This document shows positions 25,463 to 33,329 of a stretch of 64,000 nt of DNA, piece after piece; within the stretch, counting starts at the first letter, position 1; the number at the start of each line of letters is the position of its first letter. The translations under genes and the position numbers were made by a program. Source of the stretch: DASYLJ01 sp964404165 (GTDB taxonomy: Bacteria > Desulfobacterota > Binatia > DP-6); NCBI GenBank assembly GCA_964404165.1, contig CAYOIZ010000017.1, forward strand, positions 1 to 64,000, written 5' to 3'. The notes under the pieces were generated by a model. That model was not told where the DNA came from, searched no databases, and saw only the letters and a program-made list of their open reading frames with translations.

Positions 25463-27022
25463 ATGGATGTGAGGAACGCGCGCTGGATCGGCGCGATCGC
25501 GCTGGGTGTGATGACGATCGGGGCATCGCCGGCGCACGCGGCGCAGAGCAAGTGTCTCGCCGCCAAGACGAAGTGCGTCGCCGGCAAGGTCGCCGGCCTG
25601 CTCAAGTGCCACGGCACCGCCGAGACGCCCGGGAAGCCCGCGAACCCGAACGACAAGGGGTGCGTCGACAAGGTCGTCGCCAAGTTCGACGGCGGCGCCG
25701 ACCCGACCAAGGGCTGCTTCGAGAAGCTCGAGAGCAAGGCCGGCAACGACTGCCTCACCGTCGACGACACGGCGTCGGTCGAGGCCCTCGTCGACGCGTG
25801 CGTGACCCAGCTCGTCGGCACCATCGACCCGCCGCCCCTGACGCAGGCGAAGTGTGGTGCCGCCAAGAAGAAGTGCATCGCGACCAAGATGGCCGGCCTC
25901 CTCAAGTGCCAGCAGACGGCGCAGACGCCCGGCAAGCCGTCCGACCCGAACACCAAGGGCTGCGTCGACAAGGCGAAGGCGAAGTTCGACGGCGGGGCCG
26001 ACCCGGCGAAGGGCTGCTTCGAGAAGCTCGAGAGCAAGACGCCGAACGACTGCGAGACGCTCGACGACACCGCCGCCGTCGAGGCGCTCGTCGACGCCTG
26101 CATCGACCAGGTGGTGGCGAGCCTGAGCGTCCCGGCGACGACGACCACGACGATCGCCACCACCACCAGCACCTCGACGACGGTCCCGACGACCACCACC
26201 ACGTCGACGACGGCGCCGACCACCACGACGTCGTCGACCAGCACCACGGCCCCCACCACGACGAGCAGCAGCACGTCGACCACCACCTCCACGTCGTCCA
26301 CGACCTCGACCACCATCGGCGGCCCCGCCGTCTGCGGCAACGGCATCCCCGAAGGCACCGAGCAGTGCGACGATGGCAACGACGACAACAACGACGACTG
26401 CGTCGCCGGCTGCAAGGACGCCGTCTGCGGTGACGGCTTCTTCTACTCGGGGGTCGAGGGCTGCGACGACCACAACACCGTGAACGGCGACGGCTGCTCG
26501 TCGACCTGCGTCGTCGAGCCGCCGGTCTGCGGCAACAACCGCATCGAGGCCGGCGAGACGTGCGACGACGGCAACACCGTCAACGGCGATGCCTGCCCGT
26601 CGAACTGCCGCATCGAGTTCTGCAGCCCGACGCTGACCCGGCAGGACACGACGGTGACCTTCACCAAGCCCGCCGGCGTCAACGTCGGCTCGATCGTGGT
26701 GTTCGTGAACTACCCGGATGCGAAGGTGAGCCTGCCCGGTGTCGGCAACGGGTCCACGGTGCGGGCGCGCATCACCACCCTCCCGACGGGCTTCGTCCAC
26801 ACCGCCAACGACCTCGACTACGCGATCCGCGAGGTGCTGTCCCCGAGCCTGCCCGGGAACATCCTGAACGGCACGACGCTGTTCAAGGCGAGCTACGATC
26901 TCTGCTCGGGCGCCACGGCACCGGTGGCGGGCGAATACACCTGCACCGTCGAGCAGGTCGGCGCCCCGAACGGCAGCCCGATCAGCCCGACCGGTTTCAC
27001 CTGCACCGTGACCATTCCCTGA
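25463..27022 (+). CDS. Secreted Cys-rich protein with tandem 100-residue N-terminal repeat
   Basis: A 519-residue exported protein. Signal peptide cleavage is after AHA (25). Two tandem Cys-rich repeats follow, residues 30-116 and 130-216, exactly 100 residues apart, each with KC-x6-KC, LLKC, KGCVDK, FDGGADP-x-KGCFEKLESK and a final DAC. Then come a Thr/Ser linker (~224-285), DUF4215 repeats (CGNGIPEGTEQCDDGN and two more) and the shared beta domain. The C-terminal half is almost identical to that of the 22854 product. The hairpin at its ribosome-binding site suggests translational control. Function unknown. Confidence 0.77.
   Translation: MDVRNARWIGAIALGVMTIGASPAHAAQSKCLAAKTKCVAGKVAGLLKCHGTAETPGKPANPNDKGCVDKVVAKFDGGADPTKGCFEKLESKAGNDCLTVDDTASVEALVDACVTQLVGTIDPPPLTQAKCGAAKKKCIATKMAGLLKCQQTAQTPGKPSDPNTKGCVDKAKAKFDGGADPAKGCFEKLESKTPNDCETLDDTAAVEALVDACIDQVVASLSVPATTTTTIATTTSTSTTVPTTTTTSTTAPTTTTSSTSTTAPTTTSSSTSTTTSTSSTTSTTIGGPAVCGNGIPEGTEQCDDGNDDNNDDCVAGCKDAVCGDGFFYSGVEGCDDHNTVNGDGCSSTCVVEPPVCGNNRIEAGETCDDGNTVNGDACPSNCRIEFCSPTLTRQDTTVTFTKPAGVNVGSIVVFVNYPDAKVSLPGVGNGSTVRARITTLPTGFVHTANDLDYAIREVLSPSLPGNILNGTTLFKASYDLCSGATAPVAGEYTCTVEQVGAPNGSPISPTGFTCTVTIP
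26135..26316 (+). repeat. Thr/Ser-coding linker tract
   Basis: About 60 Thr/Ser codons lie between the tandem Cys repeats and the DUF4215 region of the gene at 25463. The linker is shorter than its counterpart upstream of the near-identical C-terminal module in the 22854 gene, so the duplicated module appears to have been joined to a different front end. Confidence 0.85.
26318..27022 (+). repeat. Near-identical ~705-bp direct repeat, copy 2
   Basis: This copy matches 24675-25379 at a constant offset of 1643 bp. The repeat starts just after the Thr/Ser linker and runs exactly to the stop codon, so the duplicated unit is a whole protein module rather than a random segment. Confidence 0.93.
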
Positions 27023-27048
27023 GGCCGCACCCCCTTCGGTCTCAGTCC

Positions 27049-27081
27049 GACGCCCGGCTCGTTCCCTGCGGGCCGGGCGTC
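27049..27081 (+). terminator. Hairpin terminator at the end of the secreted array
   Basis: GACGCCCGGC (27049-27058) is perfectly complementary to GCCGGGCGTC (27072-27081) around a 13-nt loop, 27 nt after the stop of the 25463 gene. No T-run follows, so it may be Rho-assisted or only stabilise the 3' end. Confidence 0.55.
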
Positions 27082-27127
27082 CTCTCCACCGGTTCCCGGC
27101 GCCGTGCGCATGCTGTAAGACCGCCGC

Positions 27128-28057
27128 ATGCGCATCGGCATCGGTATCGGTGAGATCAGCGGTTCCCCCGTCGGCGTCGACGGGCTCGTGGAGCAGGCGA
27201 GGCAGGCCGAGGCCGACGGCTTCGCGAGCGGGTGGTTCGCGAACATCTTCGGCATCGACGCCATCATGGCGGCGGCCGTCTGCGCGCGGGAGACGTCGCG
27301 CATCGAGCTCGGCACCGCCGTCGTGCCGACGTACCCGCGCCACCCCGTCGCCATGGCGCAGGCGGCGCTGTCGGCGCAGGCGATCGCGCGCGGCCGCTTC
27401 GTGCTCGGCATCGGCCTGTCGCACCAGGTCGTCATCGAGATGATGTTCGGCCTGTCGTTCGCGAAGCCGTACAGCCACATGCGCGAGTACCTCGAGGTGC
27501 TGGCCCCGCTGATCCGGACCGGCGCCGTGAGCTACAGCGGCGACGAGTACCGCGTGAACGTGCCGCAGCTCGGCGTCCACGGCGGTGGTCCATGCCCCAT
27601 CCTGGTGGCGGCGCTGGCGCCGAAGATGCTGGCGCTCACGGGCCGTGTCGCCGACGGCACCGTCACCTGGATGACGGGCCCGAAGACGATCCGCGAGCAC
27701 ACCGCACCGCGTCTGAACGAGGCGGCCGCGGCGGCCGGACGGCCGAAACCGCGGGTCGTCGTGGGGCTGCCCGTGGCCGTGACGAAGGACGTCGCAGGGG
27801 CCCGGGCGTCGGCCGACCGCGGCTTCCAGATATACGGCACCCTGCCGTCGTACCGCGCGATGCTCGACCGCGAGGGGGCCGAGGGACCCGGGCAGGTCGT
27901 CATCGTCGGCGACGAGAGCGCCGTCGGCGAGCAGCTCGAGGCCCTGGCCGCGGCGGGCGCCACCGACTACATGGCGGTGCCGTTCCGCGTCCACGGCGAC
28001 GACGACGCCATCCCGCGCACCCGCGAGCTCCTCGTCCGCCTCGCCGCCCGGACCTGA
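27128..28057 (+). CDS. Luciferase-like F420/flavin-dependent oxidoreductase
   Basis: A 309-residue TIM-barrel protein of the luciferase-like monooxygenase superfamily, closest in pattern to the F420-dependent TIGR03564 group. The barrel start is MRIGIGIGE, with the conserved ARQAEADGF, ELGTAVVPTYPRHPVAMAQ and GRFVLGIGLSHQ segments. It is monocistronic between the surface array and the copper monooxygenase genes. The cofactor (F420 or FMN) cannot be decided from sequence alone, and the substrate is unknown. Confidence 0.85.
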   Translation: MRIGIGIGEISGSPVGVDGLVEQARQAEADGFASGWFANIFGIDAIMAAAVCARETSRIELGTAVVPTYPRHPVAMAQAALSAQAIARGRFVLGIGLSHQVVIEMMFGLSFAKPYSHMREYLEVLAPLIRTGAVSYSGDEYRVNVPQLGVHGGGPCPILVAALAPKMLALTGRVADGTVTWMTGPKTIREHTAPRLNEAAAAAGRPKPRVVVGLPVAVTKDVAGARASADRGFQIYGTLPSYRAMLDREGAEGPGQVVIVGDESAVGEQLEALAAAGATDYMAVPFRVHGDDDAIPRTRELLVRLAART

Positions 28058-28062
28058 GTTTC

Positions 28063-28153
28063 GACCGTTCGCCGCAGCCGGCGTCGGCTCGAAGGTTTTC
28101 CGTTGTGCGGTGCTGCATACATGCGGTACGCGGATAGGGTGGGATTCCCTCGC
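28063..28153 (+). promoter_or_regulatory. Upstream region conserved with that of the paralogue at 30808
   Basis: Three short blocks recur in the same order and at similar distance before both paralogous genes: GACCGTTCGC (28063 and 30713), TTTTCC-GTTGTGCG (28096 and 30746) and GGGATTCC just before the start. This suggests a duplicated promoter or operator and a related ribosome-binding region. Confidence 0.5.
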
Positions 28154-30673
28154 ATGACGTCCACCACCCTCCGCGTCCTCACCCTCACGACCGCCGTGGC
28201 CCTGCTGGCGCCGGCCATGGCCTCCGCCGCAGGCGGGCCCGAGTTCCCCCTCGGAGCCAGCAAGATACAGATGGAAGGTGGCGCGAAGCCGGGAAAGCGT
28301 CGGGTCAACTTCCAGGCGCGGTGGTCCGGTGACTCCAGTGGCATGCCGAATCCCGCCTTCGCGGGTGCCACGCTGCGCGTCGTCGGCGGCGCCGACGAGG
28401 GCGACAGCGGCCTGATCCGCCTCGCCAACGGCAACTGGCGCGCCATCCCCGGTGGCAAGGGCTACGTCTACTCCGACAAGACGCAGTCGGCGGGCGGCAT
28501 CAAGACGGTCGTCCTGCGCCTCGGCAAGAAGGGTGGGGGTCGTCTCAAGATCGCCGGTGGCAAGAACGGGTGGTCGTACGAGGTGACGCGCGAGCAGACC
28601 GCGGTCACGGTCACGCTCATGATCGGCGAGGCACGCTTCTGCGCCGTGTTCTCCCCGGTGAAGACGAAGCGCAGCAAGGTGCAGGGCGCCGCCAAGGACG
28701 CCCCGGCGACCTGCCCGTGCGACACGTTCGACTCGACCTTCGCGGCCATCCAGGCCGCCGTCTTCGAGCGCAACGGCTGCACCGAGGCGGCTTGCCACGG
28801 CGGCGGATCCGCACCGCAGGGCGGTCTCGACCTCTCGCCGGACGTGGCCTACGACAACCTCGTCAACGTGCTGTCGCCGGTCGGCGACCAGAAGCGGGTC
28901 CAGCCGGGGTCGCCGAAGGACAGCTTCCTCTACCGCAAGCTGGCGGCCGCGACGCTCGGCGACGAGGCCAAGGTCCTGAGCGTCGGCATCGCCGGTGACG
29001 AGGGCAGCCCCATGCCGAGCCTGCGCCCGGCGATCAGCGAGGACGAGCTCGAGGCGATCCGTCGTTGGATCCAGTACGGCGCCAAGAAGGACTCGATCAC
29101 GCCCGACACCGAGCAGCTGCTCAACTCGTGCCTCCCCCCGACCACCCCCCCGAAGATCGATCCGCCCGCGAAACCCGAGCCGGGCAAGGGCATCCAGTTC
29201 TACGCGCCGCCGTGGACCATTCGTCCGAAGAACCAGGTCGACGGCTACAACGGCGAGGACGAGATCTGTTACTCGACGTACTACGATCTCCGGCCGCTCG
29301 TGGAGTCCGGCGAGATTCCCGCCGACGTGCTCGAGCCGTGCGACGAGAGCTTCTGGGGCCCGGGGAAGACCTGCTTCAGCTACAAGCGGCAGGAGCTGAC
29401 GCAGGACCCGAACTCGCACCACAGCATCATCCACATCTACAACGGCCAGTACCCGCCGACCGATCCGGGCTGGCGGAACACGTGCTTCGGCGGTCCGCTC
29501 GACGGACAGGCCTGCGACCCCACCGTCCCCGGCGTCTGTGGCGACGGCGGCAACTGCCACGGCAAGCCGGTGTCGTCGGTGGCGTGCATCTTCAACTTCG
29601 GTCCCGACGACTACCAGGGCAGCGCCACGGGCGCCGGCAGCCCCGTCGCGCCGACGTTCAGCGGCTCGCAACAGCCCTACTTCGAGCGCGAGTACCCGGG
29701 CGGCGTCTTCGCGCAGCTCCCCATCGAAGGCACCATCGTGTGGAACTCGCACGCCTTCAACGTCACCGACCAGCCCATCACCAACGAGCAGTGGCTGAAC
29801 CTCTTCTTCGCCCGCCAGGCGGAGCGGCTCTATCCGATCCAGCCCATCTTCGACGCCGACGACATCTTCGTGCAGAACGTGCCGCCGTTCGAGGAGCGCG
29901 AGTACTGCCGCACCATCGTCTTCGGCAAGGGCACCCGCATCGCGGATCTGTCGTCGCACACGCACAAGCGGGCCACCATCTTCCAGACCTGGGGCCCGGC
30001 CGTCGCCGCGTCGTGCTCGGCCGACGACCAGAGCTGCGATCCCGAGACGAGCGCGCCCATCTTCAAGACGCTCGAGTACAACGATCCGGCGCAGCTCCGC
30101 TTCGATCCGCCCCTGGCCCTCGACGGCGACGACCCGGCGAGCCGCCGGTTCAAGTTCTGCGCCGTCTACGACAACGGCAAGACCGACCCGGCGACGGTGA
30201 AGCGCAACTCCCTGTCGCCGCCGAACCTCATCGGCGGCAAGTGCTACGCTCCCACCTTCGGCTCACCCGGCGAGTTCACCGACGAGGGCGTCAGCTGCCT
30301 TGCCGGGCCGAAGAAGGGCAAGCCGTGTCAGGGCGTCGACGCCAACTGCGACAGCTCGCCCGGCGCCGGCGACGGCCTCTGCGACGCCTGCCCGCTGCGC
30401 GGCGGGGTCACCACCGAGGACGAGATGTTCATCCTTCTCGGCAGCTACTTCTGCGACGAGACCGTCGCCGGTGAGGGCTGCTCGGGTGGCATCTGCGCTG
30501 GCGGGGCGCGTCACTACCAGGCCTGCAACGGGGACGGTGCACAGTGCCCGGGCGAGTCCGGCGCCTGCGTCCAGCAGGCGGTCAACAAGCGCTGCGCCGT
30601 CGGGGCCCGCCGCGGCCAGATCTGCGCCACCGACGCCGACTGCACCTTCGCCTGCGTGCCGACCGCGAACTGA
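28154..30673 (+). CDS. Exported cytochrome c / PHM-like copper monooxygenase fusion
   Basis: An 839-residue exported protein with a signal peptide ending near ASA (25). Residues ~30-170 are a beta-rich domain of unknown role. Residues ~185-315 form a cytochrome c-like domain with CX4CH (C209-H215), possible axial M287 and a final IRRWIQYGA. Residues ~345-770 carry the ligand set of copper type II, ascorbate-dependent monooxygenases: HH (422-423), NSH (H533), HTH (602-604) and the DEM Met (M758). A Cys-rich tail ends the protein. A hydroxylase whose electrons arrive through heme is inferred; the substrate is unknown. Confidence 0.8.
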   Translation: MTSTTLRVLTLTTAVALLAPAMASAAGGPEFPLGASKIQMEGGAKPGKRRVNFQARWSGDSSGMPNPAFAGATLRVVGGADEGDSGLIRLANGNWRAIPGGKGYVYSDKTQSAGGIKTVVLRLGKKGGGRLKIAGGKNGWSYEVTREQTAVTVTLMIGEARFCAVFSPVKTKRSKVQGAAKDAPATCPCDTFDSTFAAIQAAVFERNGCTEAACHGGGSAPQGGLDLSPDVAYDNLVNVLSPVGDQKRVQPGSPKDSFLYRKLAAATLGDEAKVLSVGIAGDEGSPMPSLRPAISEDELEAIRRWIQYGAKKDSITPDTEQLLNSCLPPTTPPKIDPPAKPEPGKGIQFYAPPWTIRPKNQVDGYNGEDEICYSTYYDLRPLVESGEIPADVLEPCDESFWGPGKTCFSYKRQELTQDPNSHHSIIHIYNGQYPPTDPGWRNTCFGGPLDGQACDPTVPGVCGDGGNCHGKPVSSVACIFNFGPDDYQGSATGAGSPVAPTFSGSQQPYFEREYPGGVFAQLPIEGTIVWNSHAFNVTDQPITNEQWLNLFFARQAERLYPIQPIFDADDIFVQNVPPFEEREYCRTIVFGKGTRIADLSSHTHKRATIFQTWGPAVAASCSADDQSCDPETSAPIFKTLEYNDPAQLRFDPPLALDGDDPASRRFKFCAVYDNGKTDPATVKRNSLSPPNLIGGKCYAPTFGSPGEFTDEGVSCLAGPKKGKPCQGVDANCDSSPGAGDGLCDACPLRGGVTTEDEMFILLGSYFCDETVAGEGCSGGICAGGARHYQACNGDGAQCPGESGACVQQAVNKRCAVGARRGQICATDADCTFACVPTAN

Positions 30674-30678
30674 GAACG

Positions 30679-30711
30679 CGAGCGGCCTCCCGTCGATCGG
30701 GGGGCCGCTCG
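30679..30711 (+). terminator. Hairpin terminator
   Basis: CGAGCGGCCTCCCG (30679-30692) pairs with CGGGGGGCCGCTCG (30698-30711), with one G-T pair and a TCGAT loop, starting 5 nt after the stop codon. It resembles the terminator after the paralogue at 33250 but lacks the T-run. Confidence 0.65.
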
Positions 30712-30712
30712 T

Positions 30713-30807
30713 GACCGTTCGCGCAACCTCGACGGCACTTTGCGCTTTTCCCGGTTGTGCGCGCGGGAAGGGCTGGGATACCCACCTCCATGGGGGGATT
30801 CCACTAC
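30713..30807 (+). promoter_or_regulatory. Upstream region conserved with that of the gene at 28154
   Basis: It contains the same ordered blocks GACCGTTCGC, CTTTTCCCGGTTGTGCG and GGGGGATTCC as the region before 28154. The last block lies 6 nt before the ATG and probably acts as the ribosome-binding site, which is why the start at 30808 was preferred over the ATG at 30790. Confidence 0.5.
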
Positions 30808-33225
30808 ATGCGTGCTGCGACCGTCGTTCGTCTTCTCGCTCTGACCGCCATTCTGGGTGGCGTCGTTCCGGGCGTGATCCGCGCCGCCGAGGGGCCCGAG
30901 TACCCGATGAGCGGCGGCATCCAGCTCGCCGAAGGTGCCACGCCGGCCAAGCGTCGCATCAACTTCCAGGGCAAGTGGAACCAGCCCGCGACCGGCATGG
31001 CCAACCCCGTGATCGCGGGTGCCACCCTGCGCGTCTACGGCGCTCCGAGCGAAGGCGACAGCGGCATCATACGTCTCGCCAACGGCAACTGGCGTGCGCT
31101 GAAGAACGGCAAGGGTTTCCAGTACTTCGACGGCACCCAGTCCGCGGGCGGCATCCGCAGCGTGGTGGTGAAGAGCACCAAGAAGGGCGGTCTCGTGAAG
31201 ATCGCCGGTGGCAAGGAGAGCTGGGCCTACCGTCTCGCCACCCAGCAGACGGCGATCAACGTCGCGCTCACCATCGGCGACTCCCGCTTCTGCGCCGCCT
31301 TCACGCAGCCGAAGAACAAGAAGGGCAAGAGCGTCGGCCGCGCGAAGCGTGCCCCCGCCGCGTGTCCCTGCGATCAGTTCGACAGCACGTGGGCCGCGAT
31401 CCAGACCGTCATCTTCGAGCGTCGCGGCTGCAACAGCCTGACCTGCCACGACACGACGTCGAAGCAGAACGGCCTCGATCTCCAGTCGCCCGGGGTCTAC
31501 GAGCGCCTCATCAAGGTGTACTCCGAGCAGGGTCAGATGAACCTGGTCGAACCGGGTTCGCCGTCGAACGACAGCTTCCTGTGGCGGAAGCTCGCCGCCA
31601 AGACGCTGAACCTCGAAGGCGTCCCCGGGACGCCCATGCCCTCCGGTCTCGATCCGCTGACCGCGGACGAGCTCGAGGCGTTGCGTCTGTGGATCCAGTA
31701 CGGTGCGCCGAAGGAGGGCGTCGTCGAGGGTACCGAGGCTCGCCTCAACTCGTGCCTGCCGCCGTCGAAGCCGCCGCGCATCGATCCGCCCGCGGCACCC
31801 GCGGCGGGGGAGGGCATCCAGTTCTACGCGCCGCCGTGGACGATCCCGGCGGGCGACGAGGACGAGGTCTGCTACGCGACCTACTACGACCTCAGCGATC
31901 AGGTGCCGGACGCGTTCAAGGTTCCCTGCTCCGAATACTGGGGCGGGCCCAGCAAGACCTGCTTCGTGTACAACCGCAGCGAGCTGACGCAGGAGCCGAA
32001 CTCGCACCACAGCATCATCCATCTCTACCGTGGCGAGTTCGAGCCGACGTACTCGGCGGACTCCGGCACCCCGGGCTTCCGCTTCCAGTGCCACGGCGGA
32101 GCGCAGGACGGACAGGCGTGCGATCCGCGCACGCCGGGCGTCTGCGGTGGTGACGGCGTCTGTCGCGGCAAGGTGGTGTCGTCGCTCGCCTGCCTGCGGG
32201 ACTTCGGCCCGCCCGACTACAACCGCGGCGCCGATCCCACCGGCAACGGCTCGGACAACGCGCCGGCCGTCGGTGGCTCCCAGCAGCCCTTCGCGCGCAC
32301 CGTCTACCCGTCGGGCGTGTTCGCGTCGCTGCCGATCTCCGGCACGATGATCTGGAACTCGCACGCCTTCAACCTGACGAGCGAGTCCACCGAGAATCAG
32401 CAGTGGTGGAACCTCTACTTCGCGCCGCCCGACGAGCGGGACTATCCGCTGCGCGGCATCTTCGACTCGCGTGACATCTTCGTGCAGGACGTGCCGCCGT
32501 TCGAGGAGCGCGAGTACTGCCGCACGATCACGTTCCCGCTCGGCACGCGCGTGTTCGAGATGAGCTCCCACACCCACAAGCGTGGCCGCCTGTTCCGCGT
32601 GTGGGGCCCCGGCGTCGCACAGCCGTGTCGCAGCACACCCGACGACCCCGGCGCCTGCACGGCCGAGCCGCCGCCGGCGCAGCCCATCCTGGTGACGACG
32701 CAGTACAACGATCCGGCGGTGACCCGTCTCGACCTCGCGTTCGACGATCCGAATCCCGCCAGCCGGCGCTTCAAGTTCTGCTCGATCTACAGCAATGGCC
32801 TCGATCCGGAGCACCCGGTGAAGCAGAACTCGAACTCGCCCATCCCGCCGTCGTTCGGCACGCTGGCGCCTGGCGGACCGTGCTTCTCGCCGCCAGGATC
32901 GTTCTTCCCGCGCGACCTCGGGATCGCCTGCATGGCGGGCGACAAGAAGGGCCAGCTCTGTGCCGGCGACCATTCGTTCTGCGGCCCAGCCGATCAGAAG
33001 CTGTGCGACGCCTGTCCGCTCGCCGGCGGCGTCACCACCGAGGACGAGATGTTCATCCTCACCGGCAACTTCTACTGTGCACCCGACACGGACTGCTCCG
33101 GTCGCTGCGTCGGCGGCCCGAAGGTCGGACAGTTCTGCAACTACGACAACGCGTTCTGCCGCGAGGGCGTGCCGGAGGACGACGACACCGTGTCCTGCCA
33201 GCCCGCCTCTTACACGAACAACTGA
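30808..33225 (+). CDS. Exported cytochrome c / PHM-like copper monooxygenase fusion (paralogue)
   Basis: An 805-residue paralogue of the 28154 product with the same domain order. A signal peptide ends near IRA; the beta domain covers ~30-170. The cytochrome c-like domain (~185-305) has CX4CH (C208-H214), TPMP (M277) and LRLWIQYGA. The copper monooxygenase domain (~335-760) has HH (400-401), NSH (H519), HTH (588-590) and the TTEDEM Met near the C-terminus. All copper ligands of the PHM/DBH family are present. It lacks the longer Cys-rich tail of its paralogue. The pair may act on different substrates or as a heteromer. Confidence 0.8.
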   Translation: MRAATVVRLLALTAILGGVVPGVIRAAEGPEYPMSGGIQLAEGATPAKRRINFQGKWNQPATGMANPVIAGATLRVYGAPSEGDSGIIRLANGNWRALKNGKGFQYFDGTQSAGGIRSVVVKSTKKGGLVKIAGGKESWAYRLATQQTAINVALTIGDSRFCAAFTQPKNKKGKSVGRAKRAPAACPCDQFDSTWAAIQTVIFERRGCNSLTCHDTTSKQNGLDLQSPGVYERLIKVYSEQGQMNLVEPGSPSNDSFLWRKLAAKTLNLEGVPGTPMPSGLDPLTADELEALRLWIQYGAPKEGVVEGTEARLNSCLPPSKPPRIDPPAAPAAGEGIQFYAPPWTIPAGDEDEVCYATYYDLSDQVPDAFKVPCSEYWGGPSKTCFVYNRSELTQEPNSHHSIIHLYRGEFEPTYSADSGTPGFRFQCHGGAQDGQACDPRTPGVCGGDGVCRGKVVSSLACLRDFGPPDYNRGADPTGNGSDNAPAVGGSQQPFARTVYPSGVFASLPISGTMIWNSHAFNLTSESTENQQWWNLYFAPPDERDYPLRGIFDSRDIFVQDVPPFEEREYCRTITFPLGTRVFEMSSHTHKRGRLFRVWGPGVAQPCRSTPDDPGACTAEPPPAQPILVTTQYNDPAVTRLDLAFDDPNPASRRFKFCSIYSNGLDPEHPVKQNSNSPIPPSFGTLAPGGPCFSPPGSFFPRDLGIACMAGDKKGQLCAGDHSFCGPADQKLCDACPLAGGVTTEDEMFILTGNFYCAPDTDCSGRCVGGPKVGQFCNYDNAFCREGVPEDDDTVSCQPASYTNN

Positions 33226-33249
33226 CGCGCGGACTCCGACCGCTCACCA

Positions 33250-33286
33250 GGGCCTCCCGACTGCTCGGTCGGGGGGCCCTTTTTTT
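33250..33286 (+). terminator. Rho-independent terminator
   Basis: GGGCCTCCCGAC (33250-33261) pairs with GTCGGGGGGCCC (33268-33279), with one G-T pair and a 6-nt loop, followed directly by seven T. This is the clearest intrinsic terminator in the window and ends the copper monooxygenase transcript. Confidence 0.92.
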
Positions 33287-33312
33287 CGTTGACTCCGCCC
33301 GGGGCGAATTGT

Positions 33313-33326
33313 ACTGAATGGTCAGT
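33313..33326. promoter_or_regulatory. Putative TetR operator
   Basis: ACTGA-ATGG-TCAGT is a perfect inverted repeat placed immediately upstream of the chosen start codon of the TetR-family gene. The position and half-site type suit autoregulation by a TetR protein. The symmetry is seen; binding is inferred. Confidence 0.6.
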
Positions 33327-33329
33327 CCA

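Noticed and set aside
25250..29965. 1571-residue minus-strand open frame
   Set aside because: This is an antisense frame to four well-supported plus-strand genes. High GC removes stop codons from shadow frames; composition is Arg/Asp/Ala-rich with no motif.
30514..32973. 819-residue minus-strand frame opposite the second copper monooxygenase
   Set aside because: It is antisense to a gene with a complete set of copper and heme motifs and is Arg/Val-rich without domains.
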